Shown here piece after piece: positions 1 to 11,646 of a stretch of 64,000 nt of DNA. The notes below the pieces were generated by a model. It was not told where the DNA came from and did not search any database. It saw only the letters and a list, made by a program, of their open reading frames with translations. The position numbers and the translations under genes are program-made. The DNA comes from Sanderia malayensis. Its lineage: Eukaryota; Cnidaria; Scyphozoa; Semaeostomeae; Pelagiidae. Position 1 is the stretch's first letter, and each line of letters opens with the position of its first letter. The stretch lies in assembly GCA_013076295.1 (NCBI GenBank), contig RQOL01000531.1, positions 1,736,001-1,800,000 on the forward strand, written 5' to 3'.

Positions 1-3000
1 AATATGCATTCAACGAATGGTTTTACATCACGATCCACCAAAGAATCAACATCCTCGTGTCTGTCATCATCAGGTTTCTGTGAATCAATACTAAGCAGCG
101 ACTTCTCTATTCCTCCTTGTAAATGTCCCTTATTCAAGGGTCCTTTGTTTGAGGGTCCCTCTTTTACCACATGATTTTGCGCTTGTAAAACCATTGTCCC
201 CACTGGTGCATTAACCATTTTTTGTTCTTCATTCGGATCAAATGACATGAACCCACTGTCATCAAATTGTGCTTGAGGCTCTTCTGTCTCTTGAACACTT
301 TTGCCAGGAGAATTCAAATTCATTTGCATTGGTGATGTATTTTTCTCAATGTAATGTTCTTCCATGTCATATAATACATTCGGCTTACACAGCATCTCTG
401 GGGAATCTTCTTGCAGTACCATCTTTGGGGAATCTTCTTGCAGTAACATCACTGAAGAATCTTCTGACAGTATGATGTCTTTATTTTCCTGATGAGCCTG
501 TTTGGTACTTGAGCTTCTATCACTACCTTGCTGTACCATATTTAAACTCTCGAATTCGCTTACAGCTTCAATGATTGCATGTTCATGTTCATTCTCTGAT
601 AATACTTGATTATCATGAATAGCCTCACTTTCACTGACGTTGCTGCAAGGAAAAGCCTCGGTTCCATCAGAACTGGCCGAGATTTCTCCTTCCTGAGCAG
701 CTTTACTGACGTCATTGTTGTAAACACTGACGTCTTTAGCATCTGATGCAACTGAACGGTCCAAGGCAATAACATGCCCTGCAGACAGTTTTGTCTCCCC
801 GGAATCACTGCGAAGCATTGTGGCAATTTCAGTTTGACAAGCATCTGTGAGTAGCTCATCTACAGCAGTGTTGTTCTTCTCAAGTTGAAGAATGGGTTCA
901 TTTGCAGTGGTTGTCTTTCCTTCGTCTTTGGTGATGCTATTGTTATTATCTGCATCTTCCATTGTGATGCTTGAATCAGTATGAAGATTACTTGTAGTCA
1001 TTGTGTGACCAGATTTTGTAGCAATGACGATTTTTCCACTGTTATCAATTGCTTCTGCTTGGCTTTCAGCACTAGAGGTTATTTTGTGGCTTTTTAAACT
1101 ACCTTCTTCATCGGCAACAATAGTGCTATCATCTTGTGCAACCAAAGTACTTTCATCATCCTTTTCCTTTTCTTCGACTACCACATTTCTTTTTCCTTCC
1201 AAATGTTTATCTTCTTGTTTTTCTTTTTCTTTGTTTTCTTCTTCGCCTTCTCTTTTCTTCTTACTTTCCTTTTCTCTCTCATCCTTTTCTTTTTCATCAT
1301 TTTCTTCAACATAATCTTCTTCAACATAATCTTCTTCATCATCTTTATCATTTTCTTCATCGTCCTCATCTTCTTCCATTTCGTCTTCTTTTTTAACACA
1401 TTGATTTATCTGCCTTCTTTCTTCTATTTTATCACTTGTCACATTCTCTTGCTGCGTTGCATCTATAACATCAATCAACCGCTCTCTTCCATCCTGGGAA
1501 CATGTAACAACCACACCATCTTCAAATGACCTTCTATCTAGCATATCCACATCTCGACTAAAGGCATCTATTGCGTATTTGTTGTCGGCAACATCAGAGC
1601 CTTGCCTCTCGCGTGCCTCTTGAAGATCACCAAATTGTTTTTCATTACCATCACTATATACCACTTCATAAATGCCAGGCTTAGCTTCATGCAAGGTTGG
1701 ATCAACACACTCTTGTTCTATTCTAACTTCATCGCTAGAAACTTCATCACTAGCATGAGCAAGGAGCAAGCCCTCTGCTTCTCTTTCTTTGTCCAGTATA
1801 TCTTTCTCTTTACTCTTCCTATTAATTTCAATGTTCTGTCCATCAGTTTCATCTACCTCCAAGATTGAAATCCTTGACAATTTTTCTATCTTTGCCTCAT
1901 CATGCAACAAATCATCTTCACAAGTATCAACTAGTTGACTATTCGTGCCAAGGTCTCGCTGCTCTGATGGAAATTCCTCAAACTGAAGAATTTGTTGTTC
2001 GTCTGATATCTTTTCCCCGGATCTCTCTCTGTCAACACTCGCTGAAATGTTTCCCTTCTCCAGTTCCTCAGGTCCACTTTGAAAATCTGGGATCTGGTCC
2101 TGATGACAAGGTAATGGTGGAACAGGTTCCAATCCAGTCTTCAAGTCTCTAACCTCGCTCAACTGCTCGGTTTTAGCTTCAGATTCATCTTCGCCCGTGA
2201 AGTTCAAAGTGGTACTTGTTGATTCATCACTGTATTGCTTTCCATTTTCATCCTGCAAGTTAGCAGCTTGCGTTCCCTTGTTTTCGGCGCGAAAAATGAA
2301 ATTCGAATTCACGTCAGTTTGCGACGCCATTGTGACGTAATCCTTTGTGTTCGTTGCCATTTCTCTCAATAGATGCTCGTCTAGAGAGGTAGTTTGTGCC
2401 TGTTCGCTTATTTCCTTGACGGTGAGAGCTTCGGGTATGCTGCAGGAGATGTCAACCTCTTCATCAGTCCAAGTGCTTTGAGATTTCTTCGGCTGAAGCA
2501 ACGGTAGGACGATGTTCGAGTTCAAGTCTTCATCGGTTCGAACTTCTGATTCCGTGTAAGCATCTGTCCATGAAGCAGCGTCCACGCCACGCGATTGAAC
2601 ACGAGGTTTCTCTGATGTTTCTGTTATCGTAACCAGATCGTCTCGTTTCTCCTCATTGGCTTCCTATTATAACAACAGTATTGAAATGTTTCACTCCAAA
2701 CCATGAAGTTTTCGCTGGCTTAGTTTGTCACTTAGCTCCGCATTATATCCTACCCGCTGTTTGTCAGACAACTCTGTCGTCATTATTTTGATTGATGGCA
2801 AGTTGTTGTACAATCTAAGGCTCATAGGGTCGATTTCAGCAATTTTGGGGATTATTTAGGGTCCAGTCTAGGGTCTCATGTCAATAAAACATGTTTGGTT
2901 GTTAGCCACAATTAACATGTTAAAGTAACGATGAGGACATCAGTAGTTACATGAGTAGATATCCCGAAACGTATTTGTTCAATGTTTTGGCTTGGAATAG

Positions 3001-6000
3001 TAGAAGCTTGTGAAAGGTCTAGCTATTAGTAAACTTACTTGAATCGTTCTTGGACGTTCTTCCTTCAAGTTTGTTGTCGTGTGGGGTCTTGCTAATGGTA
3101 CAGGAATTCTGGAAGCCCCCTTTCTGGATGCCACCATATCTTCTTGCATCTTGATGTAGCTTTGCTTTTCAGCATTATACGCCGTCTCTGGAAATATCAA
3201 AGGTAATATTAAGGTCACAGCACAAATGCAAAATCATCACTGCACATTTTTGTTTCATCACTGCACCTTAGATGATTGCGTAGAAGTGTGACATCATCCA
3301 CATGACTTGAATGAACGTAACCTGAATGAATGTCTTAATGAAAGTGGCGGAGTCAAGGATGGAATGGGGAAACAACCCCGTCCCCACTGTTTCTTTACTT
3401 CATTTGAAAAGAAAGCGTGACCTACGCAAGGAAGGGCGTGATCCTTACAATTTTACCCCCACTTTCCATATCGCCCCCCAGTTCGTTGGGGCTTCCGCCT
3501 CCAGTGCCCCATTACATGAATTTCTTTGAATACAAGTCTTACCAAGCTCTTTTAACTTTTTGGATAAATATTCTGATAGCGCTTTATAGTCGATCTGCAA
3601 TGGAAACAACCTTTCAGTTTTTACTCGTTTCAGTTTCATTAATCTACTAATGGATTCATCAATATTGTCCTTTCTTTTACAAACATGTACCTAATTATCT
3701 TTTTTTATAGCTTTAGGCCTTCCTATTAGTTTGTTAATATTTGTATACATTTGTTAAGCTTTGATAATTACGGTAACATCTTGTTATTTGATCACAGTCC
3801 ACCTATCCATACATGTAATTAAGTGTTAGCTCAGTAAGCCTACAGTCAATAGATCAATATATGGTTATCAGGAATACCTTGGGAAGCAGCATGTTAGGTT
3901 GTCGTGGCTTCATTATTGTATACCCGTGTGCAACGTGCTACAAATAACACACAACGGTGCAACAATTAGAGTTGAATTTCACATCAAACTCGATGCGATA
4001 TATGAGGCATACTATTATACTTGAACCGATGGGTGCATGAGGGCCAAGGGCTTCGTTTTCTGTGCTCCTCCCCAGTTGCGCAGCTGTGCATTGTTTGTAG
4101 TTTACGTCATTAGTCACTGCTTTTTTAATGTTGATGTCAAAGCTTTTAGTTATTTGGCTTAGATGCTAGTCTTATGAGCTTTGTTATTTTTACTTTTGAT
4201 TTGGTATATGTTATGTATATGTATATAATTATGTATTATTGCTTATGTTTATATATTCCTGATAGATTACCAACTTTATTTCAATGAAAAAATTTATCAT
4301 TATTTATTTTTGTTATTATCATTTTTATTACCGATGAGCTTTCTTCATTGCCAGCATTTTTCTTATCTGCAGGCTAAAAGCAATTTTTATTATATTTTAT
4401 TTCATTTCATCTCTATTTACTTATGTTATTCACAATTATGTTTGGATTCTTTGATGCTTTTATTGAGTTTAGAAATTAGCATTGATCCATCTAAAATAAT
4501 TTTCTGTTCTTGTGTATTCTGATTTGATTTATATTTATGTTTATATATAATTTTCTCTCATTTGCATTGCGGCAGCAAGTATATCAATCAAGAGCGAGCC
4601 TGAATTATAACAGCTGAGACCTTGACGATGGAAAATTGCATCGAAAGGGTATGTGTATGTGTTTCACGTAACTGCTACCTATGCGTATAAACATGTTACC
4701 TCGACATTTGGGCTGGAACTCTTTGTAACTCGAAGTGCTCGTTGTCCAAAATTCAAAGAACATTTTGTCTCGCTTATGTGGTAGGGAGAGGACGAAATAC
4801 ATATCTGAAAATTAAAAGGAGATTTTTGTTAAACTAAGATATTGGTAGTGCGTGAAGTTTAAACACACCACTCTCTCGAGAGGCCATTTACTTCATTAGT
4901 CTCTTGATTAAAATAGACAATCTTGCCGATCTTCAGGTGGCTTCACGTATAAAAGTTTAGTTTGCTCGTTATCGGTATGATGCATTAATCAGGGTTGAGA
5001 AAATGTAGACATATAGAAGTAATGTTGAGATGCAAGCTTTACCATTAGACTTGCACGACTGTTGCCTCCCAGGCTCTCCTTCAGTAGCCTTGTCAGTGTG
5101 GAGTTACGAAATGGAACATGCTGATGTCTGCTTGCTGACAATGCATGAATTACGTTACTGTGAGTAAATAGAGCAAAGAAACACCATTAGAATTTCTATG
5201 TTTTTCGAACTTATCATCTAAGTATATCATATCAACATATCAGGATGTATCGTAAAGCTAGTTGAAGGATATAGTTATTGAGTGGTAGAGCACAGAGGAA
5301 CAAAGCATAAAGGGACATTGCTGAATCGGAAAACACTCATAATGAAGTTAAGGAAGATATGCCCATGCAGGAAGAATTGAAAAAACAAACGAGGGACTGC
5401 AAGAAACAATTGGAAATTGAAAGAGATAGGATTGTTTTGAATGCTGTCAATATAAACGATCGAAGTTCATATTGAGACAAGGTATTGAGTGACAAACCAT
5501 AGAGAGACAGGGCATAGAGGAACAATGCAAGAAGGGACAAGGCATTAAGGTGGACGTGTATCGAGAGGCAAGGCATAGAGGGACAATATATAGAGAATGC
5601 TCTTCCAGTTATATTATTGCAGAAAGAGACATTTCGAAGCAAGACTGGTGTGATCGAAAACTTGTCTTGATTCGTCTAATGGCCAATCGCTAAGGCATCC
5701 TCTATAGGTACCCTTACCCTAATTCGAGCAGAGAGGAATTAATGTATCTAGCCTCCTTTAGACGATCTCCAGATATGCCACTCTTCTTTAGTCTCTCCGA
5801 CCCTGCGAGGTCGCATCTACACGAAGGAGCAAGAATATTCAATGACAAGCAATTGACAGTGGCACACTGTCTACATTAGGAATCAATTGTTTAAATGATT
5901 GGAATTGTGCATTTACAAGTATAGCTTTCCCTTCCAGCATGCTTCTTCTGGTTTGATGAAATTTGCATGGTAACTCTGAAAGGCAACAAACAAATTTGAG

Positions 6001-8553
6001 CAATAGATCAGTATGGTTTACATTTAAAAAGAGCAGCAAGGCTTGTTTTAAAGCATTATACGTGGATGTAGGACATGCCATAATAGCAACTTACTGATAA
6101 GCTTGATTCATCCAAAGTAGTATCTGAAAGGAAAACATTCAAGAATCACATAATCAAATAGCAAAGGATTTTTTTTCGAAATGGCATACTTTTAACAAAC
6201 GTTGTATTTTTTACGAGAAGAGACGATGTTCTGGTAATGCCTGTTCGTTCACTGCAAACATAAATATGTTGAACGTTTGATACCTGGAATCATACTAAAT
6301 CGATGCTTACTTTGATCATGTGGTGCTACTGTCTTCTTCACTTTCAGTAAGCATATGGAATGTGATCTGCATAATATACAAGTACGCTTTCAGTAATGCA
6401 CAAGGGATTTGTACTACGAATGTTCTGTGCTGAATGTACTTGCACTGTACAACCCTAAAATTTGTGCTGCGTTTTACCGTACTCGATGTCAAGGGTGTTA
6501 TTCAATTTATCAGAGACAACGTAAGAAAGTCCACGCATGTTTAAACACAACATACCTGAACTATATTCGCCCCCGGAGTCTGGAAGCTAATCCATACTAA
6601 CTCAAAGGAAGATGGCATACAAAGTTGTGTAGTTACCTGCTGGACATTCGTACCATTTTCGTCTGCGCAACAACCAGCTGTTTTTTTCCCAACGCAATAA
6701 GTTGCTCTGCTTCTTTTGTTGATGATATTTCAAATTCTGTTAGGCCCTCAATCAGTATTCCTACAGTAACAAATTCAAGTTTAATCATCCATCCTTCGAG
6801 GAGGTTTTTATCCGTATTTCTATGTCATTGCAGTAATGCGCTGAGGTATAATGAGCTGGTCCGATGGGGTAAATAATACCGCCGGAAACAGGGTTCTTGA
6901 AATAGAGGGGTATACATGATTCTCCGTATTGTTGGGGTGTGGTCTTCTTATTCTCGTAATAACAATACACTGGGGGTTTTTTTAACAAAAATCTCCTAAC
7001 AAAGGAGGGTTGGCCTTTTGTTTCCATGGGTGTCCTTTGCTTGAAGGTTCTCCTATTTACCCCTGGTGGTTAGGTAAATGTTACCCTACCTTCTGTTGGG
7101 TGCTCTCTCAGGCTCATGTCTGCTTCTTTTTGTGGATCCAGCAAATCGTAAATCCGTTCGTGATATATTTGAAGGTAGGACATGACTACTTTGTAGCTGT
7201 GCGCCTTGTCACTATCTACACGATTGAACAACTCGCTTATTGTCGTTGGAATGAGACCGTCTTGTGACTGCACCGTGAAGCTTTTGCCTTGAACGTAAGC
7301 AAAATGAATTGAATCCGGGATGAGAATATCTTAAAGGAAGTATTTCTATCCAGATTGGCGACAGGATGCTAGCATCAGACAACACACATGACAGGTTTTG
7401 GAGCTATACGGTAAGCACCAACGCTTGCGCTCTCCTTTATAACATGTTATATCACGGCATAAAGCAGAGATAATTTGAATTTCGGCACGAGGTTGAAAAG
7501 ATAATTTAGCGGCGTGAAATGTACATAGCTCAGTGGAAATTAGCTGGGTTTGGTTCAGCATGAGCTCGGCTTAAATGACCATCATTGCATGGCGAGCGTT
7601 GCACGTGTAGACTTGTTTCATAGACCGTGTGCGTGTAACACACGAATGACAACACGATGCTGTTTCGAGCAATCCACGCGATTAAAGATATGCAATTATT
7701 TTTACATGAAGTGCTAAGGATGTGAGTAAACACAACAATACCTGTCCCTGATTGGCCATAAACCAAGAAGCTCCCATTGTATCCATTTAGCACAGCATCG
7801 ATCAATGGAGAACAGATAACGTTGCATACCTGTAAAGGTAATTGTGTTTTCACATGATTATAAGCGGCAATCATTGCATGGTAAGACGTTTTTATTCATA
7901 TTGAATGATTTGTCATGCCTACCTCTTGATTCGTTGCTGATGGTGAGAATACATGATCGAACCTGTAAGTTGTCTCCTGTTTTTGATCGGTGAGCCTTAT
8001 CTAAAAATGCAAGACCAGTATTTAACGAAGTTGAAGTCTTGGTATCAGGTGGATCCGAAATTGCTTCGGGTATAAATGTAAGGTATCGGAGTTAGACGAT
8101 GAATGAAAACAGGAACTGGAATGAAAGTAGGAATTGGACTGGGAATCGGGAATAGGAATACGTGCAGGAATTTATGGAAATTGATATAGTCATCATAGGC
8201 AAGCATAGATATAGCTTTAGCCGTTGGGGGTATAGGCATTAAATAAAGATCCTACCTCTTTTTCAGATGGGTAATCAAGTGGTATCTTAGCTTGTGTTGT
8301 GAAGTCACTGAACGGCCTTGCTCTGACAAACACGTGAACTCTCGAGTCTTCAAGGCAAAGGAGTAAATCAATTGTTATGAAAAGCATCAAGTACGTGATT
8401 GTGATTAGATTAGCAACGACAGCATGAAATTGCTATAGTGTAAATGGTTGTGTTACCGTGTTTTATTGAAGCTTGAGAAGAAGTGATTGAACTTGATCTT
8501 GATCGACGTCTTCTTGGTGTACTTGCCAGTGAGGAGGAGCTTGAGGAATGCAT
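1..8553 (-). CDS. Kinesin-like motor protein with long acidic tail (3' end outside window)
   Basis: Microtubule motor. Exons (- strand): 8553-8457, 8347-8256, 8000-7923, 7829-7742, 7287-7090, 6760-6637, 6366-6311, about 6251-6225, 6123-6095, 5975-5917, 5816-5718, 5157-5043, 4804-4700, 3594-3543, 3187-3039, 2663-1. They splice in frame to about 1343 residues, still open at the edge. The motor spans residues ~35-389. It has a P-loop GQSGTGKS (~114-121), switch I MSSRSH (~223-228; the usual Asn of NxxSSRSH is Val) and switch II DLAGSER (~285-291). The end of the motor ([11 protein letters not shown]) and the neck ([14 protein letters not shown]) resemble the armadillo-repeat kinesins of plants and protists, but no ARM repeat is visible. 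Residues 457 onward are disordered, rich in E, D, K and S, with a 9-residue repeat. The start is the ATG at 8553, which opens a Ser/Arg-rich leader. The end of exon 8 is uncertain. Subfamily is inference; a kinesin motor is certain. Confidence 0.92.
392..472 (-). repeat. 27-bp tandem repeat, 3 copies, inside kinesin tail
   Basis: Three adjacent units of 27 bp (core GGGAATCTTCTTGCAGTA on the + strand) encode three 9-residue units of the type MVLQEDSPx on the - strand. Reading frame is kept, so this is an in-frame coding expansion; the third copy is the most diverged. Confidence 0.85.
1165..1400 (-). repeat. Low-complexity acidic/lysine coding segment of kinesin tail
   Basis: Purine-rich on the - strand (GAA/GAT/AAA codons), giving about 75 residues of almost only E, D and K, including two copies of EEDYVEE. 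It is in frame with the flanking tail exon. The + strand looks like open reading frames full of F, S and L, but these are its shadow. Confidence 0.8.
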
Positions 8554-11500
8554 TTCTCTTTTTTTATATCTTAATTACTCACACGTCGCATCTCTCACCT
8601 TCAATAAATAGAAAAACACTTATGTGCTGAACTATTTCATGCCAGTGAATAGAAGCTGTTGAGCCTTTTAATGTATTTCGCATATATATCGAAAGCACAC
8701 TTTTTACACATGCATATGTTGCAATTGTATCAGCCAATGCAGCAAGCGATGTAGTGTAGTGTAGCAATGTTCTGTGACAATTTGCTTTATGCGCTGATGA
8801 AATGAAAATAATCTCAATAAGAACACGTCAGCACCGCCGCACAAAAAACGTATTTCAATTTAAATCAAGTCGCACATTTAAATCGACGCACACATAAAAT
8901 ATTAAACGAAGTTTTTGATAAAATTACACTGACTCGTGAATGGTAGGAAAACTTATCTTTCCTATGAATTATTCACCAGGTCCGAACCGTGAATAACACA
9001 ATCAGATTTCAATGGATGCGTTCGCAAATTTGCTTATTTGCTGCCATTCCATTTAAACTTAATCATCGCTTGAAAAGCTACCTGCCGTTTAACCATACAG
9101 TAAAACTAATCAAAAGATCTTCAACGAACAATGCTTCTGTACAAGGATCAAGTCTAATTCATTGTAATGTTAAGGGTAATGTTACGGGGCGGGGGAGGGG
9201 CATACAGTGCTACAGGGACTCCTTTGGAAGAAGAGAAGGGCATTTGTTGTGGGTAGAAATGGGCAAATTTTAAGAATTAAAAGGCTCTTTGGTTAGTTTT
9301 CTGAAATATTTTGGGATACGTACATTTTTTGGTGCCAGGTCCGAAGTACCTGCTTGAAGCCTTTCTTTGTAATTTATGCATTGCTCTAACTTTGACAGCG
9401 ACGCATTTGTTATTATGGCTTACATTCCAGCTGGTTAATCAAAGATGTATCAATTCTTCATGCAGATGGTAGTTTGAGAGCTAGATTCGCCAAGGAAAAG
9501 GCGATTGTAGCTTCAATTGTTTCAAAACAAACCATGTTTTATTTATTTTATCTTATATCTTTTAAGAACAGTTTTTGTTGTTGTGTCTTATAACCTGAAC
9601 ACTTTACCCTGGAAGATGCCTGAACACCTTACCGTGAAAGATGCCTGAACACTTTACCGTGGAAGATGCCTGAACACTTTACCCTGGAAGATGTCTCACT
9701 AATATGTAAATCTTAGCCAACTTTTCTGCCAGGAAATTAAGCTAATATAAGTGATAATCACATTTCTACTTTCCAGTTTCTTTGATATGTCTAATCCCAC
9801 AATGCTTTTTGTGCCATCACTGATTGTTTCGTCACGTGATTAGAACTTTTCAATAAGACGACTCTGAATGCGTTTTATAAGTGCTTAACATCTTTGCATA
9901 AATTAGTTTTCAACTGACAATTAAAGTAATTTTGATTCTCAGCGATAATCGCTAAAATTCTATGCAGACACATTGTTTTAGTTTTCGACTTGGCAAAGAT
10001 AACATTTTTTCGTATTCTGCTCAATTTACTGACCAGTATGGTGTTTCAATAGTTTGTAGCTGTTTTAAAAAGCTCGTAAAAATTTCTTAGTAACCTTGTA
10101 GTACGATTTGTATTGCAAGAACAGTGAGAAAAAGTGTTATAATGTAATGGTCAAACTTTTCAGTCTTTGAACAGTTTTTTTAGTTTTAGTCGTGCATCGA
10201 GGAGTTCATATCTGCCAGTGCACAAGATCCCTTTTTGCAGATTTTCTCTGCTAGATTACAGAATTTGGCTTAAACCGTACGTTTTTGAAAGTTACTTGCA
10301 ATGCAAAAGTTGTTTCTTCTAACAAGCAAAATAACGTCTTATTTATGTAATGATTCTTTGTAGTCATTCACCTGTGCACACACAAGTTATAATAAATAAA
10401 ATGTGTATTATTGAATAGAGGTCTTGACCGAAGAATTTCTACGCCTTAAATGTCCGCCATCTATAGCTTTGCAACGCGTAATGGTATTTATCAACCAATA
10501 AGTGAAGATATTTAACAAAATTCTTTTTAACAGTCATAATTATTACCTACCTGTAGCTGAGATTTTAGATCGACGAAGATGGACTATCAGTTATCTTGTT
10601 TATAACCTACACCACACTGTACACCATAATAAGCAAAGCAAATAGGCCTTGTGTGCAAGCATGTATAGCTATCCGTGGTAGCGAATCATCCGCTGTTTAC
10701 TCGCAGACACTATAGTTTCTTCTGCTTTGCTGAAGCGTACAAGCTTTGCTTTTCAACGTGTACAAACATAACATTCCAATATACTCAAGCTTCGACAGGT
10801 TGCGTGTGAGTTCAGAGTAAAACTACCGAGTTTTTACGAACTGATTTGCATTCAGCATGTCTTCGTGAATCAAGAGAGTTATATGCAAAACATAAACTCA
10901 AATTTAAAACCTACCTGCTGGCTGTCGCAGAAGACGGTGCGATTAAAAATTTATAATCGTTCGACCCAGATATCGCGAACCGCGAGACAATGCGTTTATC
11001 GACCAGCTACAGCGTAGAGTTGTCTTAGATTTAAGACGATTTGTCTTTTCTTCACAAATGCTCACTCCAACTGTGCAAATAAACAATTGGCAGAAAGGTT
11101 ATAAGCTTTAAATTTGTAGCAATTTCTGAGAAGGGGCGTGAAATTAAGCGTGAATCTGAACCTGATTCTCAAAGTTAAACCTGCATGTTTCTTCGGTCGT
11201 ATTTTGGATTGAATTTATTTGTGAAGTGTACATAAAGATGGCAGTTTTTAGTCGAAGCAGCCATTCATGGTATCGGAAAGTTTGATCAAAAATATTTGAG
11301 CATCGTGGTTAAATTATTTTCACTGCTTGTTAGCAAGACGTGTCATTTTGACTTTCACTGATCATATGCGTCTGTATTTAATCTCCCTTCACTTCCATCT
11401 GCAAGTCTTAATGAAATTTCAGCAAGATAAATATAAGATAGCTTTGAAATAAAAGGTAATGCAATTCTGGTGGCAGAGCTTTATGAATCGCGTGCATTGG

Positions 11501-11646
11501 AGATGACGTAATCATTTTCGTGGTAACGAGGCTCGAGTTTGGAGCCTCGGTTTAATAATCTGCTTGATGCAGCTTCCGCTTTATCACTTTATTTTTGCTG
11601 TTTGGATTATTTTGAAGGCTGCAAAACCAGTAAAAGTTACTTCACC
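8554..11646. other. Intergenic region between divergent kinesin and drebrin-like genes
   Basis: No convincing coding exon. It must hold the 5' regions of both flanking genes. On the - strand near 10916-10917 there is a donor-like GCAG/GTAGGT that could end a non-coding first exon of the kinesin gene. The one obvious structure is the 25-bp tandem repeat at 9594-9693. Confidence 0.6.
9594..9693. repeat. 25-bp tandem repeat, 4 copies
   Basis: Unit CCTGAACACTTTACCCTGG followed by AAGATG, repeated four times with a few substitutions. No coding potential seen. Confidence 0.9.

Noticed and set aside
1024..1529. Phe/Ser/Leu-rich + strand open frames
   Set aside because: Antisense shadow of the acidic kinesin tail; low-complexity purine codons read on the other strand.
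4605..4802. 65-codon - strand frame
   Set aside because: Wrong frame over the true kinesin motor exon at 4700-4804.
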